Origin: Enterobacter chuandaensis
Lineage (GTDB): Bacteria > Pseudomonadota > Gammaproteobacteria > Enterobacterales > Enterobacteriaceae
Reading direction: 5' to 3'
NCBI RefSeq assembly: GCF_003594915.1
Contig: NZ_QZCS01000001.1
Span: 372,001 to 436,000, forward strand
DNA: 64,000 nt
The position numbers were made by a program, and so were the translations under genes. The notes beneath the pieces are model-generated. The model worked only from the letters and a program-made list of their open reading frames with translations. It was not told where the DNA came from and did not search any database. Shown in pieces: positions 30,646 through 40,052 of this stretch (position 1 is the first letter of the stretch; every line of letters begins with the position of its first letter).

Positions 30646-31497
30646 TTATCCTTTGGTACTCCCGGAGGTCAGGCCGGAGACGAAGTATTTTTGTAATGCC
30701 AGATAGAGGATCGCTACCGGCACCGCAATCAACACCGCGCCTGCCGCGTAGGTGGTGTAGCTGGCACCCATTTTTTGCGCCACCAGGTTATAGAGCCCGA
30801 TGGGTAAGGTGTATTTATCCGGGGTGCGCAGAATCGTGCTGGAGAGGATGAAATCCCCCAGCGGCCCGGTGAAAGAGAACAGCGCCACCACCGCCACAAT
30901 CGGCTTCGAAAGCGGCATGATAATTTCGATAAAAATCCGGAAATTGCTGGCCCCGTCCATGCGCGCGGATTCATCCAGATCTTTCGGGATGGCGTCGAGG
31001 TAGCCTTTCATCAGGTAGGTATTCATCGGGATCATGCCGCCCACGTAGATCAGCACCAGCGCCAGATGGCTGTTGATGAGGCCCAAAAGCTGCGACAGCA
31101 CGAAGATGGCAATCAGCGCTGAGAACTGGGGGATCATCTGCAGGAGCAGGAACAGCATCAGCCCGTTCTGGCGTCCCTTAAAGCGAAAGCGCGAAAAGGC
31201 ATAGGCGGTAAAACTGACGCTGATTAAGGTCAGCACCATGGTCAGGAAGCTGATTTTCATCGAGTTCCAGTACCAGGTCATGTAGTTCACCTGGCCGTTA
31301 AACAGGTCAGCGTAGTGCTGCACCGAAAAGTTCTCAGGAATAATTGAGGAGCTGAGCAGGCTATTACCCGCGTTAAACGACGCGCCGACCGTCCAAACCA
31401 GCGGGTAGATGATAATCGTCGACACCAGCACGATTACCAGCCATGAGAGCGAGAGGCGTACCCACTTCTCACGTTTAATACTTTGTGATTGAGCCAT
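30646..31497 (-). CDS. ganQ: GanQ-type ABC sugar permease (MalG-like)
   Basis: 283 residues from the ATG at 31497, six membrane helices. The EAA loop IPKDLDESARMDGASNFRIF (about residues 178-197) marks a MalG/LacG-type inner membrane permease. With GanP and GanS it should import galacto-oligosaccharides. It follows ganP by 11 bases and precedes ganA by three. An open frame extends upstream but overlaps the ganP end. Confidence 0.93.
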   Translation of the reverse strand: MAQSQSIKREKWVRLSLSWLVIVLVSTIIIYPLVWTVGASFNAGNSLLSSSIIPENFSVQHYADLFNGQVNYMTWYWNSMKISFLTMVLTLISVSFTAYAFSRFRFKGRQNGLMLFLLLQMIPQFSALIAIFVLSQLLGLINSHLALVLIYVGGMIPMNTYLMKGYLDAIPKDLDESARMDGASNFRIFIEIIMPLSKPIVAVVALFSFTGPLGDFILSSTILRTPDKYTLPIGLYNLVAQKMGASYTTYAAGAVLIAVPVAILYLALQKYFVSGLTSGSTKG

Positions 31498-31508
31498 TGT
31501 TACGTCCC

Positions 31509-32819
31509 TTACGCCATGTCGTCGTTTTTGAAAGATTTGGTGGCGCGGAACTGCCACAGCGCCAGGCCGACGACAAAGATCGACAGCAGGATAGTGATGG
31601 TCGCCGCAATCGCGTACTGCGACGACGACATGGTGAGCTTGTAGATCCACGACACCAGGATATCTGTCCCACCCGCATTGGATCCCACCACCGCTGGCCC
31701 GCCGTTGTTGAACAGGTAGATGATGTTGAAGTTATTGAAGTTGAAGGTGTATTGAGTAATCAGTATTGGCGCAATGGAATAAAGCACCAGCGGCAGCGTG
31801 ATGGTGCGCAGCTTGGTCGCACTGCTGGCACCGTCCATGGTCGCCGCTTCGTACAGATCGTCCGGAATGGCCTGCAGCACGCCGGTGGTCATGGCGAAAA
31901 CAAACGGGAAGCCGAGCCAGGTCTGCATCATAATCAGCGCTGTTTTGGTCCAGAACGGATCCGTCATCCAGGCTTTTGGCGCAATGCCGAAGAAGGCCAG
32001 AATGGCGTTGTTTATCACCCCGAAGGAGTCGTTGAACATGCCGGCAAACACCAGAATGGTGACAAAACCCGGCACCGCCCACGGCAGAATGAAGATGGTA
32101 CGGATAAGCGGCTTAAAGCGCAGGTCTTTCTGGTTCACCAGGATAGCCAGCAGCACGCCCACAGTACATTGCAGCGTGGTGGCGAGCAGCGTCCAGACTA
32201 CCGTCCACTGCAGGACGTCAAAGAAGGTTGAGCGCCAGATGGAAAGCGTGAAAATATTGATGAAGTTCTTAAACCCAACCCAATCCACCAGCTTAGCCGG
32301 CGGCGTGTGGTAAAGATTGTAGTTAGTAAAGGCGATGGCAAAACCGAAGAGGATCGGGAAAACCACCACAAACACCAGCAGAATAAAGCCCGGCGTAATC
32401 ATCAGATACGGAAAGCCGTCGCTCAGCAGCATCTGATACTGCTTACGCACGCTGTTTAGCCCCAGCCCTTCATCGCGTTTTCGACCGTTAACCCAGGCAT
32501 CGCGCATCGACAGGTAATACACCATCACGCCAAATGCGGCGATCAGTACGCTAATGATCCCTTCTGCCAGCAGGAAGATGGAGTTATCCCGCGGCACTTC
32601 CTCCCCCAGCGTCACCAGCCCCCAAAGTCCTTCGCGCAGGAAATCGGCAAAAACGCCGATAAAACTGGCCAGCAGCACCAGGAAGATAACGCCCTTCAGC
32701 CACTGGCGGTGATAGAACTGGCCGAAGCCGGGGATGACCGCCAGCAGCAGGCCGGTCCAGGCGTGACGCCCGGCCCCGTGCGGTCTGGCAAAATTTTCCG
32801 GGATGATACTCACAGACAA
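31509..32819 (-). CDS. ganP: GanP-type ABC sugar permease (MalF-like)
   Basis: 436 residues. It starts with an N-terminal helical pair (AVIPGFGQFYHRQWLKGVIFLVLL) and has the MalF-type permease core with the EAA motif IPDDLYEAATMDGASSATKLR (about residues 320-340). It pairs with GanQ. It lies 51 bases after ganS; the start has AAAGGAG as SD. Confidence 0.93.
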   Translation of the reverse strand: MSVSIIPENFARPHGAGRHAWTGLLLAVIPGFGQFYHRQWLKGVIFLVLLASFIGVFADFLREGLWGLVTLGEEVPRDNSIFLLAEGIISVLIAAFGVMVYYLSMRDAWVNGRKRDEGLGLNSVRKQYQMLLSDGFPYLMITPGFILLVFVVVFPILFGFAIAFTNYNLYHTPPAKLVDWVGFKNFINIFTLSIWRSTFFDVLQWTVVWTLLATTLQCTVGVLLAILVNQKDLRFKPLIRTIFILPWAVPGFVTILVFAGMFNDSFGVINNAILAFFGIAPKAWMTDPFWTKTALIMMQTWLGFPFVFAMTTGVLQAIPDDLYEAATMDGASSATKLRTITLPLVLYSIAPILITQYTFNFNNFNIIYLFNNGGPAVVGSNAGGTDILVSWIYKLTMSSSQYAIAATITILLSIFVVGLALWQFRATKSFKNDDMA

Positions 32820-32870
32820 CTCCTTTCAATAAAACGGGAGAGTGGCCTCCCGTTCTTCGACGTCAGAAAA

Positions 32871-34085
32871 TTACTGGTTGCTGGCCTGCATGGCTTCGAT
32901 TTGCATCTGGACCTGTTTCTCTGCGCTGTCCAGCGCGGCTTTGGGATCCTGTTTGCCGGTCAGGCTTAGCTCCAGCGCGGCGTTGGCCGGCCCCCAGACT
33001 TCGCCCATTTCAGGGATACCCGGCATGGCGGTGGCTCGCGCGGCCTGCACCGCAACGGCGCTCGCCTTCTCGTCGTTCTTGATTACCGGGTCGTCGATCA
33101 TTGCGGTCAGCGGCGGGATCTCCCGCGTGGCCACGTAGCGGGTTTTCACGTACTGTGGTTGGTTGATGAATTCGATAAATTTCTGCGCCAGCGCTTTGTC
33201 CTTGCTCCAGGTGGAAACGACGTAGCCTTTCACGCCGAGGAAGGAGCTCATTGGCTTGCCGTCCGGCAGCGTGGGCAGCGGCGCGACGCCGTAGTTGATG
33301 CCCGCCGCTTCATATGGCTGGAACGCCCACGGGCCGTTGATGACGGCTGCCGCTTTCTTCTCGGTAAACAAGGAGTCGATAGCGTTCAGGCCGTTGTCAC
33401 CGACTATCCCGGCCGGGAAAATATCGTCAGCGTAGAATTTTTTCAGGTAAGTCACCGCTTCTACCGCACCCGACTTGTTCAGGCCGACGTCGCTGGCGTT
33501 ATAGCCGCCTTTGTCGTTTTGACCGAAGATGTAGCCTCCCATCGGGGAGATCGCGCCCCAGCTGTAGTAAATCTGATCGAACTTGGCGAGCAGACCGTAC
33601 TGGTTTTTTGCGCGCTGCTGTTTTGAAAAGTCATACCAGTCCTGCAGCGAGCTGAGTGGCTTGTCGATGAGATCTTTGTTGTAGATCAGCACCAGCGTCT
33701 CAACCGCTTTCGGCACGCCGTAAAGGGCGTTATCCATCTTGAAGGCGTTAATTGAGGCCGGGGTATACTGTTCGGTCTGCTTTTTGTCCAGATTCAGGGG
33801 GGTCAATAACCCTTGCACGACGGCGCCGCCCAGCTGATCGTTGGGAATGACCAGCACGTCCGGGCCAATGCCTGCCGGGCCGTCCAGGCGCAGTTTTTCC
33901 AGCTGCTGTGCGTAAGGGGTTTCCTGCACGTTGACCTTAACGTCGTACTGCTTTTCAAAGTCCGCGACCGCATCTTTAATACCGGACGACTTCTTGATGT
34001 CTTCCCAGACGTTAAGCTGCGCGGTAGCGTGAGCCTGTACCGCGAGCGTAGAGAGGATCAGAGCAGCGAGTATGTTCTTTTTCAT
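32871..34085 (-). CDS. ganS: Galacto-oligosaccharide-binding protein of the ABC importer
   Basis: 404 residues from the ATG at 34085, with a Sec signal (about 1-21, ending AHA). It is a family-1 extracellular solute-binding protein, MalE/CycB type (LNVWEDIKKSSGIKDAVADFEKQY; GPDVLVIPNDQLGG). No lipobox is seen, as expected for a periplasmic Gram-negative protein. It is the first gene of ganS-P-Q-A-B-EIIB. A CRP-like site and a repeated half-site TGTTATACG lie upstream. Confidence 0.92.
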   Translation of the reverse strand: MKKNILAALILSTLAVQAHATAQLNVWEDIKKSSGIKDAVADFEKQYDVKVNVQETPYAQQLEKLRLDGPAGIGPDVLVIPNDQLGGAVVQGLLTPLNLDKKQTEQYTPASINAFKMDNALYGVPKAVETLVLIYNKDLIDKPLSSLQDWYDFSKQQRAKNQYGLLAKFDQIYYSWGAISPMGGYIFGQNDKGGYNASDVGLNKSGAVEAVTYLKKFYADDIFPAGIVGDNGLNAIDSLFTEKKAAAVINGPWAFQPYEAAGINYGVAPLPTLPDGKPMSSFLGVKGYVVSTWSKDKALAQKFIEFINQPQYVKTRYVATREIPPLTAMIDDPVIKNDEKASAVAVQAARATAMPGIPEMGEVWGPANAALELSLTGKQDPKAALDSAEKQVQMQIEAMQASNQ

Positions 34086-34258
34086 TATCAACCTCATGTG
34101 AAGGTATAACAATTTTATGGTTGTTATTGCATTTAATGCCCCGCAAACCCCGTTATATATCCTGATAAAACTGGCGTTGTACGTCTGACACCAAATGCCT
34201 TTGGTTTGTTATACGCTACCCTCCACATCATGATAACTCTACAAAAAACTGTAAGTTG

Positions 34259-34274
34259 TGTGATCGTCATAACA
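34259..34274. promoter_or_regulatory. Candidate CRP site
   Basis: TGTGATCGTCATAACA matches TGTGA-N6-TCACA at nine of ten positions. It is centrally placed between ganS and the ATPase gene, fitting catabolite control of both. Confidence 0.6.
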
Positions 34275-34362
34275 TTAATGAAATATCTGTATAGGGCGCA
34301 TGAATGCTGGAAGTTATAGTCAAGGCAGACAAATTGCACCGTCCGGCCACGTTGAACACCAT

Positions 34363-34378
34363 TGTTATACGTAAAACA
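34363..34378. promoter_or_regulatory. Candidate LacI-family operator
   Basis: TGTTATACGTAAAACA is a palindrome with a central CG and seven of eight pairs matched, the form bound by LacI/GalR proteins. It ends 28 bases before the ATPase start. The same left half recurs at 34207. Confidence 0.5.
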
Positions 34379-34406
34379 TAATCGGCGGTTTACCTGGGGA
34401 ACACTG

Positions 34407-35522
34407 ATGTCGAACATACAATTGAGGAATGTCACCAAGCGCTTTGGCGACACCGTCACGCTCCACAACGTTAATCTTGATATTGAGGACGGAGAGTTTG
34501 CCGTATTCGTTGGGCCTTCAGGCTGTGGCAAATCCACAATGCTGCGCATGATTGCCGGGCTGGAGGAGATAAGCGAGGGTGAAGTGCTGATCGGTAACGA
34601 GGTGATGAACGACATCGCCCCTTCCCATCGGGGTGTGGCGATGGTCTTTCAGTCCTACGCGCTCTATCCGCACATGACGGTGGCCGAAAACATGGGCTAT
34701 GGGCTGAAGGTGAATAAAGTGCCGAAAGATCAGATCCGCCACCAGGTCGAGATGGTCGCCAAAACGCTGCAGCTTTCTCACCTGCTGGATCGCAAACCCA
34801 AACAGCTCTCCGGCGGCCAGCGCCAGCGCGTCGCGATTGGCCGCGCTATCGTCCGTAACCCGCGCGTCTTTATGTTCGATGAGCCGCTTTCCAACCTGGA
34901 TGCCGAACTGCGCGTGGAGATGCGCCTGCACCTCGCTCGCCTGCACCAGGAGCTGAAAACCACCATGGTGTATGTCACCCACGACCAGATTGAGGCCATG
35001 ACGCTGGCCGATAAAATTGTGGTGATGAATTACGGCAAAGTGGAGCAGATGGGCGCGCCGATGGATCTCTACTACAAGCCGGTGAACAGATTCGTGGCCG
35101 GTTTTATCGGCTCGCCGAAGATGAACTTCATGCCGGCCACGGTTGAAGCATGGCAGCCGGGCGCGTTGACGGTGAGATTGTCGCAACAGAAGTCACTGAC
35201 GCTCGCCGTGACCACCACGCCGCTGCAGCCGGGCAGTCAGGTTACGCTGGGCATCCGTCCGGAACATTTAACCACTGACCTTCGCCTGGGCACACCGCTG
35301 GAGTTTCACTGCGAAGTGGTTGAACGACTCGGGAACAACACCTATCTGTTTGGCCAGTGTTATGGCCACGACAACGTCAAAATCTTGCTGCCGGGCGACG
35401 TTAAGTTCGCGCCCTGGCAGAAGATAGACGTGGCGTTTGACGAGCGTCACTGCATGGTCTTTGACGAGCAGGATGTCCGGGTGAGCGCGGATATTGAAGA
35501 AGCGGTGCGTTCGGTGGCTTAA
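34407..35522 (+). CDS. ABC sugar importer ATPase (MsmX/UgpC/MalK type)
   Basis: 371 residues from the ATG at 34407 (SD GGGGA). Walker A is GPSGCGKST (about residues 37-45), the signature LSGGQRQRVAIGRAIVRNP (about 134-152), and Walker B VFMFDEPLSNLD (about 154-165), followed by a MalK-type regulatory TOBE domain. It should power the GanSPQ importer, which has no ATPase of its own, from the divergent position. Its stop overlaps the convergent hpxK stop by four bases. Confidence 0.9.
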   Translation: MSNIQLRNVTKRFGDTVTLHNVNLDIEDGEFAVFVGPSGCGKSTMLRMIAGLEEISEGEVLIGNEVMNDIAPSHRGVAMVFQSYALYPHMTVAENMGYGLKVNKVPKDQIRHQVEMVAKTLQLSHLLDRKPKQLSGGQRQRVAIGRAIVRNPRVFMFDEPLSNLDAELRVEMRLHLARLHQELKTTMVYVTHDQIEAMTLADKIVVMNYGKVEQMGAPMDLYYKPVNRFVAGFIGSPKMNFMPATVEAWQPGALTVRLSQQKSLTLAVTTTPLQPGSQVTLGIRPEHLTTDLRLGTPLEFHCEVVERLGNNTYLFGQCYGHDNVKILLPGDVKFAPWQKIDVAFDERHCMVFDEQDVRVSADIEEAVRSVA

Positions 35523-36757
35523 CGCGCACCTCCGTCGGCCAGCGTTCTCACCGCCCGCCCAAACGCCTCAATCGCCAGGGCAACATCCTCAGCCATCACC
35601 GATTCCGCCGGATGGTGGCTGACGCCCCCTTTGCAGCGCACGAACAGCATGCCGACCGGCCAGCGTTCTGCCAGCGCGATGGTGTCATGCCCGGCACCGC
35701 TCGGCAGCGATGTTGAGCGCCCCTGCATCGATTCAATGGCCTGCCCCAGCAGATCCTGCAAACGCGCATCGCACGGCGTGGCGGCGATACGGTAAAACTC
35801 CTCGGCGCTGAAGCTCAGCCCGCGTCGAGCGGCAATGGTTTGCGCCTGCGACAGCAGTTCCGCGAGCAGCGCGTCAAGCGGGCCATCCTGCGGGCCGCGA
35901 ATATCCAGTGAAAGCTGAACCTCGCCGGGGATCACGTTCACCGCTCCCGGCAGGCAGCGCAGCTTACCAACCGTCGCCACCAGGTTACCGCCCTGCTGTC
36001 GGGTCGCGTTTTCGATGATAACCATCCACTCGGCGGCGGCGGCCAGCGCGTCTCTGCGGTGGAGCATCGGCACGGTTCCCGCATGTCCGGCCTCGCCGGT
36101 GAAGCGACAGCTCAGGCGGCGCGCACCGTTAATGGCTTCCACCACGCCAAGCGCGAGCCCTTCCTGTTCCAGACACGGTCCCTGTTCGATATGCAGTTCC
36201 AGACAGGCGCTGAAATCGTCCTGATGGCGTGCCGCCAGCGCCACGCGGGCGGGATCCAGCCCCGCCTGCACCATCGCCTGCGCCACGCTGATGCCGCTGG
36301 CATCACACGTCTCCAGCCAGCCCTGCGGCCAGGTGCCCGTCAGCCCCCGGCTGCCTAACAGCGTAATGCCGAAGCGGGTGCCCTCTTCATCGCCAAACCC
36401 GACAATCTCAATGGCCTGCGCCAGATGCACACCCTGCTGATGGAGGCTGTCCACTACCTCAATCGCGGTGAGCACCCCGAGCATGCCGTCGTAGCGCCCG
36501 GCGTTGCGCACGGTATCCAGATGCGAGCCGAGCAGTACCGCCTGCGCCCCTTCCTGCGCGCCTTCGTAGCGCCCGCAGATGTTGCCCACGCTGTCCTGCC
36601 AGACGGTCATTCCCGCCTGGCGCATCCACTGCCCCACCAGTTGGTTGGCCTGCAGATGCTGGGGAGAGAGATAGACCCGGGTCAGCGCATCCGGGGTTTC
36701 GCTGATGGCGGCCAGCGCGTCGGCGCGCGCCATCACCCGTTCTGCCGCCGGGCTCAT
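35519..36757 (-). CDS. hpxK: HpxK, allantoate amidohydrolase (M20 family)
   Basis: 412 residues from an ATG at 36757 that overlaps the hpxJ stop (ATGA); the frame extends upstream by ten codons. It is a Zn/Mn amidohydrolase of the AllC/hydantoinase-carbamoylase group, with metal residues in GSHLDTV, DGMLGV, GDEEGTRFG, ELHIEQGP, SGAGHDT and GGVSHHPAE. It converts allantoate to ureidoglycine with release of CO2 and ammonia, feeding HpxJ. It is the last gene of hpxFGHIJK. Confidence 0.9.
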   Translation of the reverse strand: MSPAAERVMARADALAAISETPDALTRVYLSPQHLQANQLVGQWMRQAGMTVWQDSVGNICGRYEGAQEGAQAVLLGSHLDTVRNAGRYDGMLGVLTAIEVVDSLHQQGVHLAQAIEIVGFGDEEGTRFGITLLGSRGLTGTWPQGWLETCDASGISVAQAMVQAGLDPARVALAARHQDDFSACLELHIEQGPCLEQEGLALGVVEAINGARRLSCRFTGEAGHAGTVPMLHRRDALAAAAEWMVIIENATRQQGGNLVATVGKLRCLPGAVNVIPGEVQLSLDIRGPQDGPLDALLAELLSQAQTIAARRGLSFSAEEFYRIAATPCDARLQDLLGQAIESMQGRSTSLPSGAGHDTIALAERWPVGMLFVRCKGGVSHHPAESVMAEDVALAIEAFGRAVRTLADGGAR

Positions 36758-37995
36758 TGCGGCGTCTCGCGGCGATAGTGGTCCCACGCGGCCTGCATCG
36801 CCGCCCCCTGCGTGGTAGTGAACTTCAGGTAGTTCAGCCCCGACTCCAGGGCGCTCAGGGTGGTCATCACGCAGTCCTTGCGCGCGTTATAGCCCATGGT
36901 GCCAATGCGCCACACCTTGCCGTGCAGCGGGCCAAACGAGGTGCCGATTTCAATCCCGAAATCCTCCAGCATCAGCTTGCGCACCTGATCGCCGTTAACG
37001 CCCTGCGGGATCACCACCCCCAGCACGTTGTTCATCTTGTGCTTCAGATCGCCAAAGGTCTCCAGCCCCATCGCCTGAATGCCCTTCAGCAGCGCATCGC
37101 CGTGCAGCTTGTGCCGGGCGATGCCGTTGTCCAGCCCTTCCTGCAGGATCAGCCGCGCGCATTCCCGGGCGCCAAACAGCGCGGTCGTGGCTTCGGTGTG
37201 GTGGTTCAGCCGCTCCGGCCCCCAGTAATCCATCACCATGCCGAGATCGAAGTAGTTGGAGTAGATCATCTCCTCGTCGCCGTCGCGGTGGGCGTCGGTG
37301 CGAATGCCCTCCTCAACGCATTTGCGGCGGCGGATCGCTTCCTCCATTCGCGCGCTCAGAGTGATCGGCGACGTGCCCGACGGGCCGCCGAGGCACTTCT
37401 GCATCCCGGCCGACACCGCATCCAGCCCCCAGGCGTCGGTCTCCAGCGCGTTACCGCCGAGCGAGGCCGTGGCATCGGTATAAAACAGCACGTCGTAGCG
37501 GCGGCAGATGTCACCAAGCTCCGCCAGCGGCTGCAGCATGGTGGTGGAGGTGTCCCCCTGCACGGTCAGCAGCAGGCGCGGACGAATACGCTTGATGGCC
37601 TCCTCCACCTGGTCCGGGGTAAACACCTCGCCCCACGGCACCTCGATGGTATGCACCTCCGCGCGGCAGCGGCGGGCTATTTCGCACAGCAGATGACCAA
37701 AGCGGCCAAAGACCGGCACCAGCACCTTATCTCCCGGGCGAATGGCGGAGACCAGAATCGCTTCAATCCCCGCGCGGGAGGTGCCGTCCACCAGCATCGT
37801 CCAGCGGTTTTCGGTGCGAAACACCCCGCGGTAGAGCGCCATCACCTCGTTCATGTAGTGGGTCATGGCCGGATCGTACTGGCCGATCAGCTGGCTCGAC
37901 ATGGCGCGCAGCACGCGCGGGTCGGCGTTGATCGGGCCCGGCCCCATCAGCAGGCGCTGGGGCGGGTTGATTTGCGGAAAATGTGCGATATCCAT
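36754..37995 (-). CDS. hpxJ: HpxJ, ureidoglycine-glyoxylate aminotransferase
   Basis: 413 residues, fold-type I class V aminotransferase. The PLP Lys is Lys200 (GMQKCLGGPSG), with the GP-N loop LLMGPGPINADPRVLRAMS at the N-terminus. The Klebsiella HpxJ is known to transaminate ureidoglycine with glyoxylate to oxalurate and glycine. It is coupled with hpxK by an ATGA overlap and follows hpxI by 13 bases. Confidence 0.93.
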   Translation of the reverse strand: MDIAHFPQINPPQRLLMGPGPINADPRVLRAMSSQLIGQYDPAMTHYMNEVMALYRGVFRTENRWTMLVDGTSRAGIEAILVSAIRPGDKVLVPVFGRFGHLLCEIARRCRAEVHTIEVPWGEVFTPDQVEEAIKRIRPRLLLTVQGDTSTTMLQPLAELGDICRRYDVLFYTDATASLGGNALETDAWGLDAVSAGMQKCLGGPSGTSPITLSARMEEAIRRRKCVEEGIRTDAHRDGDEEMIYSNYFDLGMVMDYWGPERLNHHTEATTALFGARECARLILQEGLDNGIARHKLHGDALLKGIQAMGLETFGDLKHKMNNVLGVVIPQGVNGDQVRKLMLEDFGIEIGTSFGPLHGKVWRIGTMGYNARKDCVMTTLSALESGLNYLKFTTTQGAAMQAAWDHYRRETPQ

Positions 37996-38008
37996 TGTTA
38001 AGTCCTTA

Positions 38009-38746
38009 TCAGTTGAGGCCGCGCACGGAGGAGATGAACTGCTTCAGTTCGGTGGTCTGCGGGTTGGCGAACAGCGTTTTGCTGTCGCCCTGCTCCCAGA
38101 CTTTCCCCTGGTGCATAAACACCACGCGGTCGCCCACTTCGCGGGCGAAATTCATTTCATGGGTAACAAGTATCAGCGTCATCCCTTCGGCCGCCAGCTG
38201 CTCCAGCACCCTGAGCACTTCGCCCACCAGCTCCGGGTCGAGCGCGGAGGTGATCTCGTCACACAGTAATACTTTAGGCGACATCGCCAGCGCGCGGGCA
38301 ATCGCCACGCGCTGCTGCTGGCCGCCGGAGAGGCTCGACGGGTAGTAATCCAGACGGTCACCGAGACCAACCTTCTCCAGCATCTGCTGCGCCAGCGCCC
38401 GGCATTCGGCGGCGCTTTTCTTCAGCACCCGACGCGGGGCGAGCATCACGTTTTCCAGCGCCGTCATGTGCGGGAACAGGTTGAAGCTCTGGAACACCAT
38501 CCCGACCGAGCGGCTGATTTCACGCGCCTGAGAATCCCGGTCGGTAATGGTCATGCCGCCCAGCTTGATGCTGCCGTCCTGATACCCTTCCAGCCCGTTG
38601 ATGCAGCGCAGCAGCGTGCTTTTGCCCGACCCGCTGCGCCCGATAATCGAGATCACCTGGCCCATGTCGATATCCAGATCGACGCCCTTGAGCACGTGGT
38701 TTTCGCCGTAGTACTTCTGCACCTGATTAATGGTGATGAGAGGCAT
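38009..38746 (-). CDS. hpxI: Amino-acid-type ABC transporter ATPase (HpxI)
   Basis: 245 residues from the ATG at 38746. Walker A GRSGSGKST (about 36-44), signature LSGGQQQRVAIARALAMSP (about 137-155), Walker B VLLCDEITSALDPE. It is of the polar amino acid (GlnQ/HisP) group. With HpxF, G and H it should import a pathway compound, perhaps a purine-derived ureide; the substrate is unproven. Its start lies 20 bases inside the end of hpxH. Confidence 0.85.
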   Translation of the reverse strand: MPLITINQVQKYYGENHVLKGVDLDIDMGQVISIIGRSGSGKSTLLRCINGLEGYQDGSIKLGGMTITDRDSQAREISRSVGMVFQSFNLFPHMTALENVMLAPRRVLKKSAAECRALAQQMLEKVGLGDRLDYYPSSLSGGQQQRVAIARALAMSPKVLLCDEITSALDPELVGEVLRVLEQLAAEGMTLILVTHEMNFAREVGDRVVFMHQGKVWEQGDSKTLFANPQTTELKQFISSVRGLN

Positions 38747-39386
38747 TGAATTTCGTCTCCAGATAGCGGCTGTAGCGCGACAGCGGATAACACAGAATAA
38801 AGTAGCCGAGCGCCACCAGCGCAAAGACCTTAAACGGCTGATACGTCACGTTGGTCAGCATCGTCCCGGCCTTGGTCAGCTCGATAAAGCCGATGATCGA
38901 CGCCAGCGCAGTGCCTTTGATCACCTGCACGGCAAAACCGACCGTCGGGGCGATGCCGATGCGCAGCGCCTGCGGGGCGACCACGCGAAACAGGGTCTGG
39001 CCAAAGGTCAGCCCCAGACAGCGCGACGCTTCCCACTGCCCTTTTGGCAAGGCGCGAATACTGCCAAACCAGATGTCGAGCAGAAACGCGCTGGTGTAGA
39101 AGGTTAACGCCAGCGAGGCGGCGGTCCACGGCGAAACGTCGATGCCGAACAGCGCCACGCCAAAGAAGGCCAGGAACAGCTGCATCAGCAGCGGCGTGCC
39201 CTGAAACAGCTCGATATAGCCGCGGATAATGCGCCTCACCGCGCGCCCGCCCGTCAGGCGCAGCAGCAGGAGCGGCAGCGTCACCGCCGCGCCGCCGACG
39301 AACGCCACCAGCGCCAACAGCACCGTCCAGCGCCCGGCCAGCAGCAGGTTGCGAATAATGTCCCAGTCGGTAAAGGTGGTCATCAT
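38727..39386 (-). CDS. hpxH: Amino-acid-type ABC permease (HpxH)
   Basis: 219 residues from the ATG at 39386, which overlaps the previous stop (ATGA). It has about five helices and the HisM/GlnP-type segment RALPKGQWEASRCLGLTFGQTLFRVVAPQA (about 109-138). It partners with HpxG and HpxI in the importer of the hpx operon. Confidence 0.85.
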   Translation of the reverse strand: MMTTFTDWDIIRNLLLAGRWTVLLALVAFVGGAAVTLPLLLLRLTGGRAVRRIIRGYIELFQGTPLLMQLFLAFFGVALFGIDVSPWTAASLALTFYTSAFLLDIWFGSIRALPKGQWEASRCLGLTFGQTLFRVVAPQALRIGIAPTVGFAVQVIKGTALASIIGFIELTKAGTMLTNVTYQPFKVFALVALGYFILCYPLSRYSRYLETKFNASHHH

Positions 39387-40048
39387 GCCTGCCCCCCCAG
39401 CCATTTGCGTCCTGCCGCCATCATCAGCTGGCGCAGAGTAATCGACAGCGCTAAGTAAATGCCGGTTGTCACCAGATAAACCTCAAAGCTCAGAAACGTT
39501 CTGGACTGGATCAGGTTGGCGGCGAAGGTCAGCTCTTCATACGAGACCTGCGACACCACCGACGAGCCGAGCATCACGATGATGCACTGGCTCACCAGCG
39601 CCGGGTAAATGCGCTGCAGCGCGGGCGGCAGCACCACGCGAATAAAGGTCTGCAGGCGGGTCAGGCCCAGCACGCGTCCGGCTTCCCACTGCCCTTTCGG
39701 CGTGACCTGAATGCCCGCGCGGATAATCTCGGTGCTGTACGCGCCGAGGTTCACCACCATGGCCAGCAGCGCCGCTTCCCCCGCCGTCATCTTCAGCCCC
39801 AGGTTCGGCAGGCCGAAGACGATGAAAAACAGCTGCACCACAAACGGCGTGTTGCGGATGATCTCCACGTACGCGCCCCAGATCCGGCTGTACCACGTTG
39901 GGCGCGCGCTGCGGATCGCCGCCCCGAAAATGCCTGTCGCCAGGCCGCCCACGGTCGCCATCACCGTCAGCTGAATAGTGACCCACAGCCCCGCCAGCAG
40001 CTCCGGCCAGTGCGGCCAGAGCGCGGAAAAATCAAGTTGCTCCGTCAT
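39383..40048 (-). CDS. hpxG: Amino-acid-type ABC permease (HpxG)
   Basis: 221 residues from the ATG at 40048, five bases after the hpxF stop. About five helices and the family loop VTPKGQWEAGRVLGLTRLQTFIRVVLPPA (about 115-143). It forms a heterodimer with HpxH by analogy with HisQM. The longer frame (to 40063) overlaps hpxF and has no better SD. Confidence 0.85.
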   Translation of the reverse strand: MTEQLDFSALWPHWPELLAGLWVTIQLTVMATVGGLATGIFGAAIRSARPTWYSRIWGAYVEIIRNTPFVVQLFFIVFGLPNLGLKMTAGEAALLAMVVNLGAYSTEIIRAGIQVTPKGQWEAGRVLGLTRLQTFIRVVLPPALQRIYPALVSQCIIVMLGSSVVSQVSYEELTFAANLIQSRTFLSFEVYLVTTGIYLALSITLRQLMMAAGRKWLGGQA

Positions 40049-40052
40049 CGGC

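Larger units (their letters stand above)
34086..34406. promoter_or_regulatory. Divergent gan control region
   Basis: The 321-base gap between ganS (-) and the ABC ATPase (+) has no open frame of note. It contains an inverted repeat ATAACAA-N8-TTGTTAT (34106-34127), a CRP-like site (34259-34274), a half-site TGTTATACG (34207-34215) and a near-perfect LacI-type palindrome (34363-34378). Confidence 0.6.

Noticed and set aside
36757-38001. A 414-codon plus-strand frame exactly opposite hpxJ
   Set aside because: It mirrors hpxJ codon by codon, is rich in His, Arg and Gln as antisense shadows are, and hpxJ itself is a clear family member.
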